Below are positions 25,788-34,294 of a stretch of 64,000 nucleotides of DNA, piece by piece. Below the pieces are notes generated by a model. It was given only the letters and a program-made list of their open reading frames with translations. It did no database searches and had not been told where the DNA came from. The position numbers and the translations under genes are program-made. Each line of letters starts with the position of its first letter. Position 1 is the stretch's first letter. Source of the stretch: Acidimicrobiales bacterium (GTDB taxonomy: Bacteria > Actinomycetota > Acidimicrobiia > Acidimicrobiales > Iamiaceae); NCBI GenBank assembly GCA_035630295.1, contig DASQKY010000044.1, positions 59,124 to 123,123 on the forward strand, read 5' to 3'.

Positions 25788-27578
25788 ATGAAAGCCAAGA
25801 TCGCCAACCTGTGCCTGGTCCTGGTGGTCGTCCTGGGCTTCTCGCTCTACGTCACCGGGCTGAGCCGCTCGACCGGGCCCGGCCAGGACGTGGTCGAGGT
25901 GGCGGCCGACGGCGGGGGCCGCCCGGAGGACGAGGGCGTCACGTTCTACGCCGAGGAGGGCGACGGGGAGACCGTCGACACCACCAGCGCCGGGGAGCCC
26001 CAGGCCGGGGAGCCCCGCGCCGGGGAGCCCCGGGCCGACGCCACGCCGACGCGCACCCCGACGCCGGTCAACATCGGGAACTTCGTGTGGGACGACCTGG
26101 ACGGTGACGGTCGCCAGGACAGCGGTGAGCTGGGGTTGGCGGGGGTGACGGTGCAGCTCTGGAACGCGGCCAAGACGCAGTTGATCGACCAGGCGGTGAC
26201 GAACGGGAGCGGGAACTACACGGTGGTGGCGCCGGCGCCGGGCGACTACCGGCTCCGGGTGCTGCTGCCGGCCGCCGGCGACCAGTTCTCGCCCAAGGAC
26301 CAGGCCGGGGGCGACAACCAGCTCGACTCCGACATCAACCCGACGGGGGGCGACACGGGGTTCACCGACGTGTTCACCATCGCCTCCAACGTCATCTCCA
26401 CCACGGTGCACGACGCCGGCATCCGTCGCTTCGTCACGCCCACGCCGACCCGGACGCCCACGCCGATCAACGTCGGGAACTTCGTCTGGGACGACGTCGA
26501 CGGTGACGGTCGCCAGGACGGCGGCGAGCCGGGGTTGGCGGGGGTGACGGTGCAGCTCTGGAACGCGGCCAAGACGCAGTTGATCGACCAGGCGGTGACG
26601 AACGGGAGCGGGAACTACACGGTGGTGGCGCCAGTGTCGGGTGACTACCGGGTGCGGGTGCTGCTGCCGGCCGCCGGGGACCAGTTCTCGCCCAAGGACC
26701 AGGCCGGGGGCGACAACCTGCTGGACTCCGACGTGAACCCGACCGGGACCAGCACCGGGTTCACCGACATCTTCAACCTGGCCCCCAACGTCATCTCCAT
26801 CACCTCGATCGACGCCGGGATCCGTCGCTTCGTCACGCCCACGCCGACGCGGACCCCGACGCCCATCAACATCGGCAACTTCGTCTGGCACGACCTCGAC
26901 GACGACGGCCGCCAGGACGGCGGCGAGCCGGGCCTGGCGGGGGTGACGGTGCAGCTCTGGAACGCGGCCAAGACGCAGTTGATCGACCAGGCGGTGACGA
27001 ACGGGAGCGGGAACTACACGGTGGTGGCGCCGGTGCCGGGTGACTACCGGGTGCGGGTGCTGTTGTCGGGGGGGACCAACGACTTCTCGCCCAAGGACCA
27101 GGCCGGGGGCGACAACCAGCTCGACTCCGACATCAACCCCACGGGGTCCGACACGGGGTTCACCGACGTGTTCACCATCGCCCCCAACGTCATCTCCACC
27201 ACGGTGCACGACGCCGGGATCACCGGTGCCGTCGACCCCACCCCGACGCCGACGCCCACGGTGACGCCCACGCCCACCGTGACCCCGACCGTGACCCCGA
27301 CCGTGACCCCGACGGTCACGCCCGACCCGTCCGGCACCCCGACCCCCGATCCGACCGCCACGGCGACGGCGACGGCCTCCCCTTCCCCCTCGGTGGACGC
27401 CGACGGCATCACGCGGCCACCGGGCTCGGAGCGGACCACGTCGCCCCGCGCCGGAGGTGGCGGCGCTCTGCCCCGGACGGGGGCGACCCTGATGGGACAG
27501 GTGCTCCTGGCCGGCATCGTCGTCGCCTCGGTGGGGCTCGGGCTCACGCTGCTGGCCCGCCGGCGCTCGCCGGGCTGA
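25788..27578 (+). CDS. sortase-anchored protein with three SdrD-B repeats
   Basis: A 596-aa cell-surface protein. The ATG at 25788 starts a hydrophobic signal (ANLCLVLVVVLGFSLYVTGL). Residues about 90-480 are three SdrD_B-like beta domains of 133 aa with Ca-binding DLDGDGRQDSGE loops, separated by TPTPTRTPTP linkers. A PT-rich stretch (TPTVTPTVTPT) leads to the sorting signal: LPRTG, TM helix (VLLAGIVVASVGLGLTLLA), RRRSPG tail. So it is covalently attached by a sortase, but no sortase is in this window. Probably a rigid adhesin or stalk. The start has GGATG-type spacing with no strong SD. Confidence 0.9.
   Translation: MKAKIANLCLVLVVVLGFSLYVTGLSRSTGPGQDVVEVAADGGGRPEDEGVTFYAEEGDGETVDTTSAGEPQAGEPRAGEPRADATPTRTPTPVNIGNFVWDDLDGDGRQDSGELGLAGVTVQLWNAAKTQLIDQAVTNGSGNYTVVAPAPGDYRLRVLLPAAGDQFSPKDQAGGDNQLDSDINPTGGDTGFTDVFTIASNVISTTVHDAGIRRFVTPTPTRTPTPINVGNFVWDDVDGDGRQDGGEPGLAGVTVQLWNAAKTQLIDQAVTNGSGNYTVVAPVSGDYRVRVLLPAAGDQFSPKDQAGGDNLLDSDVNPTGTSTGFTDIFNLAPNVISITSIDAGIRRFVTPTPTRTPTPINIGNFVWHDLDDDGRQDGGEPGLAGVTVQLWNAAKTQLIDQAVTNGSGNYTVVAPVPGDYRVRVLLSGGTNDFSPKDQAGGDNQLDSDINPTGSDTGFTDVFTIAPNVISTTVHDAGITGAVDPTPTPTPTVTPTPTVTPTVTPTVTPTVTPDPSGTPTPDPTATATATASPSPSVDADGITRPPGSERTTSPRAGGGGALPRTGATLMGQVLLAGIVVASVGLGLTLLARRRSPG
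26070..27234. repeat. three 399-bp tandem repeats in the surface protein gene
   Basis: Units begin at about 26070, 26469 and 26868. Blocks such as the segment coding AGVTVQLWNAAKTQLIDQAV are identical at the base level in all three, including third positions, so duplication or gene conversion is recent. Unit length is divisible by 3. Confidence 0.9.
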
Positions 27579-27656
27579 TCGGCTCCGGGCCCGACCGATC
27601 GCATGACCCGTTGACCGCCGAGCTCCGACACCGCGCCGGCTGACCGCCGGGTCGAC

Positions 27657-28955
27657 TCAGGAGCCCAGCCCGACCCGCACTCCGGGCCCCAGGCGGCTGG
27701 AGCACACCTCGTCGGCCGGGGGGTCCTGCCACGGCCAGTGGGCCATGTGGGGCATCCAGCCGGCCAGCCACTCCGATGCCGGGGGCCGGAAGCGGTAGGC
27801 CGGCAGGGCCGAGGACGGCGCCCCCCCGGCGGCCAGCGCGTAGGCCGCGCTCATGGACGAGGGGCGACGGTCCCACCGCTCGTCCAGCCAGAAGACCCCC
27901 ACCGGGTCGATGTGGCCCACCGAGCGGGTCAGATGCGAGGCCCAGTCGGCCGAGTCGACGACCGGGAACCAGCACAGCCCCTCGACCGGGACCCCGGCGC
28001 CCACGGCCACCTCGCACTGCTCCACCGCGTAGCGGAGCCAGCTGGCCCGATCCGACGCCGCCCCGCACAGGTTGGTCTCGCCCAGGGCGGTGGGCAGCCG
28101 GTAGCGGTCCCAGTACTCGACGAACAGGTCCGAGAGGGGCGGGGGGGCGGGAGCCACGTTGGTCCCGCCCCGGCCCGTCCAGTGCCACTGGTTGTGGGCG
28201 TAGTAGTCGAGGCCCAGGACGTCGACCGAGCCGGGCTCCACGTCGAGGAGGTGGGCCCCGCCGTGGGCGGCCAGGTGGCGGGCGAAGGGGCGGTCGCGAT
28301 CGACGGGGAGGCCGACGAGCAGGTCGGTCAGCAGGAAGCGCCGGTCGTTGCACAGCTCGGCCGCGGCCTCGCCGCCCCGGTCCCAGGTGTGGCGCTCGGC
28401 CGCCTCCACGTGGACGTGGCGGGCCGCCGGCAGCGCGTCGCGCAGGCTCCGGCTGGCGGCGGTGACGGCGGGCAGCAGCGACGAGGCCACGGCCACGAAG
28501 CCCTCGTCGCCCCGCAGGTGCGGGGGCCACAGGCCTTCCTGGCCGCACAGCAGGACGGTGGTGAAGGGCTCGTTGCACACGGTGTAGGCCGGGAGCCACG
28601 GGTAGCGCTCGGCCACCGCCTCCACGAAGCGCACGAAGGCAGGGCCGAAGCCCGGGGCGGCCAGGTCGCCCACCCAGCGGGGGTGGCTGGTGTGGTGCAG
28701 CAGGTCCACGATGGGGCGCAGGCCGCGGTCGCGCATGTGGCCCAGCACGGCGTCGGTGTGGGCCCAGTCGAAGCGGCCGGGCTCGGGCTCGATGCGATGC
28801 CACCGCAGGGGGTAGCGGAGGGTGTGGACGCCGCAGCCCTCCAGCAGGTCGAGATCGGCGCGCCAGCGCCGGTCGTGCTGGGTGGTCTCGACCACGTCGC
28901 GGTCGAAGGCGGGCTGATAGGTCGACTCGAAGCCGCCCCAGATCTCGACCGTCAC
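27657..28955 (-). CDS. GH1-like glycoside hydrolase
   Basis: A 432-aa (beta/alpha)8 hydrolase related to family 1. Seen: LRYPLRWHRIEPEPGRFDWA near the N-terminus, the acid/base TVCNEPF at about residue 125, LGLDYYAHNQWHW, and a late ALGETNLCG segment whose Glu takes the nucleophile position (canonical GH1 has TENG). The changed nucleophile context and lack of several sugar-subsite residues suggest an unusual substrate or a distant subfamily. It lies 3 bp after the aldo-keto reductase stop, fourth in an operon of GT, UGM-like and AKR genes. Confidence 0.8.
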   Translation of the reverse strand: MTVEIWGGFESTYQPAFDRDVVETTQHDRRWRADLDLLEGCGVHTLRYPLRWHRIEPEPGRFDWAHTDAVLGHMRDRGLRPIVDLLHHTSHPRWVGDLAAPGFGPAFVRFVEAVAERYPWLPAYTVCNEPFTTVLLCGQEGLWPPHLRGDEGFVAVASSLLPAVTAASRSLRDALPAARHVHVEAAERHTWDRGGEAAAELCNDRRFLLTDLLVGLPVDRDRPFARHLAAHGGAHLLDVEPGSVDVLGLDYYAHNQWHWTGRGGTNVAPAPPPLSDLFVEYWDRYRLPTALGETNLCGAASDRASWLRYAVEQCEVAVGAGVPVEGLCWFPVVDSADWASHLTRSVGHIDPVGVFWLDERWDRRPSSMSAAYALAAGGAPSSALPAYRFRPPASEWLAGWMPHMAHWPWQDPPADEVCSSRLGPGVRVGLGS

Positions 28956-28958
28956 CGC

Positions 28959-29999
28959 TCAGCCGGCCGTGCCGGCCGCCGCCGGCTCGGGGCGCAGGGG
29001 CCCGTCCCCGGCCCCGGTGGCCACCAGCGCCGCTTCGATCTCGGCCAGCTCGTCGGGGCCCAGGGACACGGCCGCGGCGCCGATCCACCCGTCGACCTGG
29101 GCCGCCGAGCGGGCCCCCACGATGGCGGCGGTGACCGCCGGCCAGGCCAGGGTCCAGGCGATGGCCAGCTCCGGCACCGAGGCTCCCAACCGCTCGGCCA
29201 GCGGTCGCAGGCGCTCGACCAGGTCCAGGTTGCGGGCCAGGCCCGGGGGCTGGAAGTCGGGATGGGTGGCCCGCCAGTCGTCCTCCGGCAGGGAGAGGGC
29301 CCGCTCCTCGGTGAAGCGCCCGCTGAGGAGGCCCGAGCGCATCGGGCTGTAGACGATGACGCCGGTGCCGTGGGCCTCGCACCAGGGCAGGACCTCGGCC
29401 GCGGCCTGGCGCTCCAGGACGTTGAGCTGGGGCTGCACGGTGTCGACGTGGCGGATGGCCTCGCACCGCTCCAGCAGGTCGACCTCGAAGTTGCTGACCC
29501 CGACGGCCCCGACCTTGCCCTCCTCGACCAGGGCGGCCATGGTCGCCCACGAGGCCTCCAGGGGCGTGCCGTCCTCGCCCGGCCAGTGGACCTGGAGCAG
29601 GTCGAGGCGCTCGACCCGCAGGCGGCGCAGCGAGTCCTCGCACTCCCGCCGGATGGAGTCGGGGGCCAGCACGTTGGCCACGGTGGTGCCGCCCGGCTCC
29701 CACACCAGCCCGCACTTGGTGAACACGGCGGGACGGTCCTCGGGGGGGAGCTCGGCCACCGCCCGGCCCACGACCTCCTCGGCCCGGCCCAACCCGTAGG
29801 CCGGGGCGGTGTCGATCCAGGTGACGCCCCGGTCGACGGCGTGGTGGATGGCGGCGATGGACTCGGCGTCGTCCTGGGGGCCCCAGCCGCCCTGCCACTC
29901 GCCACCGCCGATGGCCCAGGCCCCCAGCCCCAGCCGGGTGACGTCCAGGCCGGTGGAGCCGAGGGGGACCTGGGCGATGGGGGAGGAGGGGGTCGTCAT
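28959..29999 (-). CDS. aldo/keto reductase
   Basis: A 346-aa TIM-barrel NADPH oxidoreductase. Seen: GLDVTRLGLGAWAIGGG, the catalytic DTAPAYGLGRAEEVVGRA (Asp and Tyr), VFTKCGLVWE (Lys), the LQVHWPG His, VGVSNF, and the C-terminal VGARSAAQV NADP-binding segment. All four catalytic residues are present. The ATG at 29999 overlaps the UGM-like gene stop (29996) by 4 bp; the longer frame upstream is its shadow. In context it may reduce a sugar-derived carbonyl; substrate unknown. Confidence 0.9.
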   Translation of the reverse strand: MTTPSSPIAQVPLGSTGLDVTRLGLGAWAIGGGEWQGGWGPQDDAESIAAIHHAVDRGVTWIDTAPAYGLGRAEEVVGRAVAELPPEDRPAVFTKCGLVWEPGGTTVANVLAPDSIRRECEDSLRRLRVERLDLLQVHWPGEDGTPLEASWATMAALVEEGKVGAVGVSNFEVDLLERCEAIRHVDTVQPQLNVLERQAAAEVLPWCEAHGTGVIVYSPMRSGLLSGRFTEERALSLPEDDWRATHPDFQPPGLARNLDLVERLRPLAERLGASVPELAIAWTLAWPAVTAAIVGARSAAQVDGWIGAAAVSLGPDELAEIEAALVATGAGDGPLRPEPAAAGTAG

Positions 30000-31378
30000 C
30001 GGATGCCCTCCCCGGCGTCGCCCTCGCCCCGGGGGATCCAGGTGGCCTCGGGCTCGCCGTGCAGCACGTGGTCGACCCATTCGACGCCCTGCATGGCCGA
30101 GTGGTCCATGTTGCCGATCTCGTAGAGCCAGCCCCCGAAGCGGCCCCGGGACCAGATGTCCTGGGACCGCAGCCAGGGCTGGATCACGCCCAGCGAGGCG
30201 TCCCTGGTCACCGAGGGCACCGGGTAGCTCATGTCGGGCGAGCACAGCCACGTGGTGACGATGCGGCCCCGGTCCTCGTCGTCCATCAGCCCGGTGGCGA
30301 CCAGGCCGTCGACGACCCGCTCGACGATGGTGGCCGCGTCCTCCGGCTTGTGGGGCGACCGCGACGTCTCGGTCAGCAGCAGGGTCTGGTCCGGGGAGGC
30401 GGTCATGTAGGGCGAGTAGTTCGAGAGGTAGGTGACCCGGTAGAAGGGCACGTCGGGCTCGGGGAAGTAGATCCAGTTCTTGGTCGAGCCCGCCGGGCGG
30501 TCGAGGCCGACGCCCACGATGTGGCTGCCGCTCCAGTGCAGGCCGCCCACCGCCTCCCGCACCGGGTCGGGCACGCTCTCGGTGCTCTCCACCAGCCGGT
30601 TGAGGGGCATGGTCGAGAGCAGCACGTCGTAGGGCCACACCCGCCCGTCGGCGGTGCGCACCTCCTTGGCCACGGGGTCGACCGAGGCCACAGGGGTCTC
30701 CAGCTCCAGGTGGTCCTCGATCTGCCGGCGCATGCCCTCGTAGAGGAAGCCGGTGCCGCCCCGCATGGGGTAGCGGAACGTGTTGTTGGGTCCCCAGGAC
30801 ACCTGTGGCTCCCCCAGGATGACGTTGCGCAGCACGCTGCTCACGTCGACCACCGAGACCCGCTCGCCGATCCAGACGTGGTTCATCAGCTCCGCCGGGG
30901 TGGCCCAGACCTTGAAGTTGTAGGGCAGCATGAAGTGCTCGGCGATGCCGCGGCCGAAGGTGGCGTCGACCCACTGGCGGAAGTTGGTCACCTCGTGCGA
31001 GCCGCGCTGGGCCTCGATCAGCCCGTCGACGCAGGCGAAGACCGTCTCCGGGTCCAGGCCACCGATGTTGTTCTGGAACGGGTAGGGGATGAAGCGGTCC
31101 TCCATCCACACCCACGCCTCGCGCTGGAGCTCGGTGAACTCGCCGCCCATGAGCTTCTCGACCAGCCGGTCGTAGTAGTCGTAGTGGCTGAACATCACGT
31201 GGCCACCGATGTCGTAGGTGAAGCCGGCGTCGTCGGTGAACGACGTGGCCAGCCCACCGACGTGGTCGGAGGCCTCCAGGACCACCCAGTCGTCGTAGCC
31301 CAGCTCCTCCAGCCGCCAGCCGGCGCCCAGGCCGGTGGGGCCGGCGCCGACGATCACGATGCGGGGCTCGCGGGTCAC
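29996..31378 (-). CDS. UDP-galactopyranose mutase-like flavoprotein
   Basis: A 460-aa FAD protein. The GTG at 31378 overlaps the upstream glycosyltransferase stop (GTGA). Seen: VIVGAGPTGLGAGWRLEELG (Rossmann), HVGGLATSFTDDAGFTYDIGGH, FQNNI and WATPAELMNHVWIGERV, which fit the eukaryotic-type UGM/protoporphyrinogen-oxidase-like group. In UGM the reduced flavin converts UDP-galactopyranose to UDP-galactofuranose. The distance from classical Glf leaves the substrate open; another NDP-sugar or a prenyl-sugar is possible. Acts in the cytosol and would feed glycosyltransferases nearby. Confidence 0.82.
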   Translation of the reverse strand: MTREPRIVIVGAGPTGLGAGWRLEELGYDDWVVLEASDHVGGLATSFTDDAGFTYDIGGHVMFSHYDYYDRLVEKLMGGEFTELQREAWVWMEDRFIPYPFQNNIGGLDPETVFACVDGLIEAQRGSHEVTNFRQWVDATFGRGIAEHFMLPYNFKVWATPAELMNHVWIGERVSVVDVSSVLRNVILGEPQVSWGPNNTFRYPMRGGTGFLYEGMRRQIEDHLELETPVASVDPVAKEVRTADGRVWPYDVLLSTMPLNRLVESTESVPDPVREAVGGLHWSGSHIVGVGLDRPAGSTKNWIYFPEPDVPFYRVTYLSNYSPYMTASPDQTLLLTETSRSPHKPEDAATIVERVVDGLVATGLMDDEDRGRIVTTWLCSPDMSYPVPSVTRDASLGVIQPWLRSQDIWSRGRFGGWLYEIGNMDHSAMQGVEWVDHVLHGEPEATWIPRGEGDAGEGIR

Positions 31379-32499
31379 GCCGTCACCTCCCCGGCCGGGA
31401 CGGCTGGCGCGTCGAGGCGTTCGATCAGCCCCCGCATGCGCTCCGCGATGCGGTCCCAGTCCTGCCGGGCCAGGAGCGGCGCCAGCTTCCGGTCCCGGTC
31501 GGTGAGGTCGTCGCCCCGCACCCGGCGGCAGGCGGCGGCGAAGCCCTCGGCGTCGTCCTGCAGGCACACCACGCTGGAGTGGTCGGCCACCACGTCGGGG
31601 ACCCTGGTGGAGACCACCGGCAGGCCGGCGGCCAGGTACTCCAGGGTCTTGGTGGGGCTGATGGAGGCGGTGGCCTCGTTGCGGGCGAAGGGCATGAGGG
31701 CCACGTCGAAGCCGCCCATCACCTCGGGCAGCGCCGAGTACGGCTGCTGGCCCGGGTAGGCGACGTTGGGGCGCGGGGGCAGGGACATCGGGTCGATCTT
31801 GGCCACCGGGCCGACCATCTGCACGTCCCAGCCGGGCAGGTGGTCGGCCAACCCGGCCACCAGGTCGAGATCGACCCGCTCGTCGATCACCCCGACGTAG
31901 CCGGCCACCGGGCGGCCCTCCGGCTGCCGGTGGCGTCGCCGCCGGTGGCGGCGGGCCGGCTCGTAGTGCGCCGGGTCGACCCCGCTGGGGAAGAGGTGCG
32001 TCCCGGTCGGGCGGTGGGCCACCACCGAGCGGTGCAGGGAGCGCCCGCCGGTGAAGACGATGTCGGCCTCGTGCAGGGTCCGGCGCTGGTGCAGCACCAG
32101 CCCCTCTGGGGCGCCGGCGAAGGCGGCCAGGTCGTCCATCACGTCGTAGACCAGGCGCCGGGGCTCGAGGGGGGCGACCATGTCGAAGGCCATCGGCGTC
32201 TGCAGCCAGACCCAGCGGTCGTCACCCGGACCCACCAACCGGCACAGGGGCTCGGCGTGGGCCTCGGCCAGGGCGCGGTCCCACGTGCGGCTGGCCTCCA
32301 GCTCCGGCAGCTCCATCCACACCCGGGTCACGGGCCCGTGGCGCTCGGTCCGGAGCCTCGGCTCCGACCCGGTGCCCGGTTCCGGCTCCTCCACGAACCA
32401 CGTGCGGCGACCGGCGGCCAGCCGCGAGATCAGGTGCTGCGGGCGTTGCCAGACCCCGGTCCAGCGCAGGTGGGAGAACACGATCAGGTCGGGGGGCAT
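31375..32499 (-). CDS. GT-B glycosyltransferase (group 1)
   Basis: A 374-aa transferase, ATG at 32499 with GGAGG 5 nt before it. Seen: IVFSHLRWTGVWQRPQHLI at the N-terminus, AGYVGVIDERVDLDLVAGLA in the hinge, and the donor-site SISPTKTLEYLAAGLPVVST containing the E for the nucleotide sugar. This family often acts in exopolysaccharide and cell-wall galactan synthesis. Overlaps the UGM-like gene by 4 bp and heads the four-gene operon. The divergent promoter region (32500-32759) contains a perfect 9-bp palindrome. Confidence 0.88.
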   Translation of the reverse strand: MPPDLIVFSHLRWTGVWQRPQHLISRLAAGRRTWFVEEPEPGTGSEPRLRTERHGPVTRVWMELPELEASRTWDRALAEAHAEPLCRLVGPGDDRWVWLQTPMAFDMVAPLEPRRLVYDVMDDLAAFAGAPEGLVLHQRRTLHEADIVFTGGRSLHRSVVAHRPTGTHLFPSGVDPAHYEPARRHRRRRHRQPEGRPVAGYVGVIDERVDLDLVAGLADHLPGWDVQMVGPVAKIDPMSLPPRPNVAYPGQQPYSALPEVMGGFDVALMPFARNEATASISPTKTLEYLAAGLPVVSTRVPDVVADHSSVVCLQDDAEGFAAACRRVRGDDLTDRDRKLAPLLARQDWDRIAERMRGLIERLDAPAVPAGEVTA

Positions 32500-32597
32500 G
32501 CAACCTCCGGGTCGTCTGCCGGTGCAGGGCGGCAGGGGACATCGACGACGGGCCCGTGACCGGGCCACGGCGCTGTGTTGTCAACGCCTGGGTGCTC

Positions 32598-32616
32598 GGC
32601 GGCGGGACCCGCCGCC
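32598..32616. promoter_or_regulatory. 9-bp inverted repeat in the divergent promoter region
   Basis: GGCGGCGGG-A-CCCGCCGCC lies between the divergent GT operon and the ABM gene. It may be an operator, but G/C-only arms arise easily in a genome this GC-rich. Confidence 0.35.
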
Positions 32617-32759
32617 GCCGCACGCCTCCCCGAGCCGTCGTCCGTGAACCAACTTCTCCCCGACGGGTGAGCGGCGTGTGGCCAGCCGGCCTGCGGCCCG
32701 GACCGCCGGGCCCATCCGGCGCCACCGAGCCCGTCTCGTGCAGCCGGTACTGTCGGACG

Positions 32760-33062
32760 ATGATCGTCGTGTCGGGCACCATCGTCCTCAACCCGGAGAA
32801 GGTCGACCGGGCCCTGGAGCTGACCAGGGCGCTGGTGGCCGAGACGCGGGCCGAGCCCGGCAACCTGGCCTACGGGTACTACGCGGACCTGGACGAGCCG
32901 GGCCGCTACCACCTCTACGAGGAGTGGGAGTCCGAGGAGGCGCTGGACGCCCACTCGGCGTCGGCCCACCTGGCCGAGTTCTTCACCGCCGTGCCCGAGC
33001 TGGAGATCTCCCACCTGGAGATCACCCGCTACACGGTCACCGATGCTCGCAAGGTGATGTGA
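32760..33062 (+). CDS. ABM-domain (antibiotic biosynthesis monooxygenase-like) protein
   Basis: A 100-aa dimeric alpha+beta barrel. VVSGTIVLNPEKVDRALELT, then EPGNLAYGYYADLDEPGRYHLYEEWES (the N..Y..and E-W positions) and the HL segment ASAHLAEFF are as in quinol monooxygenases (YgiN) and heme-degrading IsdG relatives. ATG at 32760. Substrate unknown. Confidence 0.85.
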   Translation: MIVVSGTIVLNPEKVDRALELTRALVAETRAEPGNLAYGYYADLDEPGRYHLYEEWESEEALDAHSASAHLAEFFTAVPELEISHLEITRYTVTDARKVM

Positions 33063-33069
33063 CGGCGCG

Positions 33070-33230
33070 CTACTCGCAGGCCACGCCGTTGCCGTCGCGA
33101 TCGAGGTCGTAGCCGGTCACCTGCACGGGCCCTGACGCGTAGGCCGGACCGTCCCCCGAACCGCCGGCGCAGCGGTCGTGGGGGGCCCGGTGGTCGGGGC
33201 GCCCGCCAGATCGGGCGGCGGCCGGGCTCT
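33070..33230 (-). pseudogene. Excalibur-domain remnant
   Basis: The minus frame ending at 33070 reads a typical Excalibur calcium-binding end (HDRC...YDLDRDGNGVACE-stop). Upstream it has no start: an in-frame TAG occurs about 55 codons earlier with no ATG between. So only the C-terminal domain of a once longer exported protein survives. It overlaps the promoter region of the sigma factor gene at 33244. Confidence 0.6.
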
Positions 33231-33243
33231 ACCATGGGCGGCG

Positions 33244-34242
33244 ATGTCGTCCCCCGCCTCCTTCGACGGCCACCCCGGATCGCTCACCCCGGCTGAGCTG
33301 GAGCGGGCCCTGGACGCCCACCGGCGCGAGCTCACCGGCTACTGCTACCGGATGCTGGGCGCCGGCTCCGAGGCCGAGGACGCCGTGCAGGAGACCATGG
33401 TCCGGGCCTGGCGGGCCATCGACGGCTTCGAGGGCCGCTCGTCGCTGCGGTCGTGGATGTACCGCATCGCCAACAACGTCTGCGTGGACATGATCCGCAG
33501 TCCGCAGCGCCGGGCCCGGCCCATGGAGATGGGCCCCGCCACCCGCACCGCGGACGTGGTGCTGGGCGACCAGCGCGAGGAGCACGCCTTCGTGCAGCCC
33601 GTCGCCGACGAGCGGGTCATCGACCTGGGCGGCGACCCGGCCGAGGTGGCCGCGGCCCGCGAGTCGATCCGCCTGGCCTTCGTCTCGGCCCTCCAGCACC
33701 TCCCGGCCCGCCAGCGCTCGGCCCTGATCCTCTGCGAGGTCCTGAAGTGGCCGGCGGCGGACGTGGCCGAGCTGCTCGACACCAGCGTGGCCTCGGTGAA
33801 CAGCGCCCTCCAGCGGGCCCGGTCCACCCTGGCCGAGGTGCGGGACCGGCCCCTCGACCCGGTGACCGATCCGGGCCAACAGGCCCTGCTGGCCCGCTAC
33901 GTCCAGGCCTTCGAGAGCTACGACATGACCGCCCTGGTGGCGCTGCTGCGCGACGACGTGGTGTTGTCCATGCCCCCGTGGGACCTCTGGCTCCAGGGGC
34001 CCGACGACCTGGTGGCCTGGTTCGTGGGCGAGGGCATCGTGTGCAAGGACGGCCGGCTGCTGCCCGTCTCGGTCAACGGCACCGCCGGCTTCGGCAACTA
34101 CCACCACCTGGGCGACGGGGTCTGGGAGCCTTGGGCCATCCAGGTGATCGAGGTGGCCGACGGGCGCATCGGCGGCCACCACAACTTCCTCTACCCCGAG
34201 CTGTTCTCACGCTTCGGCCTCCCGGAGCGCATCGAGGCCTGA
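33244..34242 (+). CDS. SigG/TIGR02960-type sigma-70 factor with SnoaL domain
   Basis: A 332-aa ECF-like sigma factor. Region 2 includes YCYRMLGAGSEAEDAVQETMVRAWRAI and FEGRSSLRSWMYRIANN (about residues 30-80); region 4 is LQHLPARQRSALILCEVLKWPAADVAELLDTSVASVNSALQRAR (about 138-185), shown here in parts. A C-terminal SnoaL/NTF2 domain (about 205-325) ends NFLYPELFSRFGLPE, the hallmark of SigG-like factors, in which this domain may regulate activity instead of an anti-sigma factor. ATG at 33244. The next gene (SRPBCC) is 52 bp downstream. Confidence 0.9.
   Translation: MSSPASFDGHPGSLTPAELERALDAHRRELTGYCYRMLGAGSEAEDAVQETMVRAWRAIDGFEGRSSLRSWMYRIANNVCVDMIRSPQRRARPMEMGPATRTADVVLGDQREEHAFVQPVADERVIDLGGDPAEVAAARESIRLAFVSALQHLPARQRSALILCEVLKWPAADVAELLDTSVASVNSALQRARSTLAEVRDRPLDPVTDPGQQALLARYVQAFESYDMTALVALLRDDVVLSMPPWDLWLQGPDDLVAWFVGEGIVCKDGRLLPVSVNGTAGFGNYHHLGDGVWEPWAIQVIEVADGRIGGHHNFLYPELFSRFGLPERIEA
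33288..33342 (+). repeat. sigma factor 5' segment repeated at 36405
   Basis: The stretch coding PAELERALDAHRR is nearly identical, base for base, to 36405-36455, downstream of the P450. The two copies flank about 3.1 kb (sigma, SRPBCC, P450). Confidence 0.8.
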
Positions 34243-34294
34243 GCCCTGCCACCGCCCCGGGCCGGGGGAAGCCACCGGGTGGCAGGATGGCCCC

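Noticed and set aside
19863-27209. Minus-strand frame of 2448 codons
   Set aside because: A giant shadow over the YYY, polytopic and surface protein genes; made of Arg/Pro/Gly and lacking TM pattern.
32598-32616. G/C-only palindrome as a strong operator
   Set aside because: Kept only as low-confidence; such repeats are frequent by chance at this GC content.
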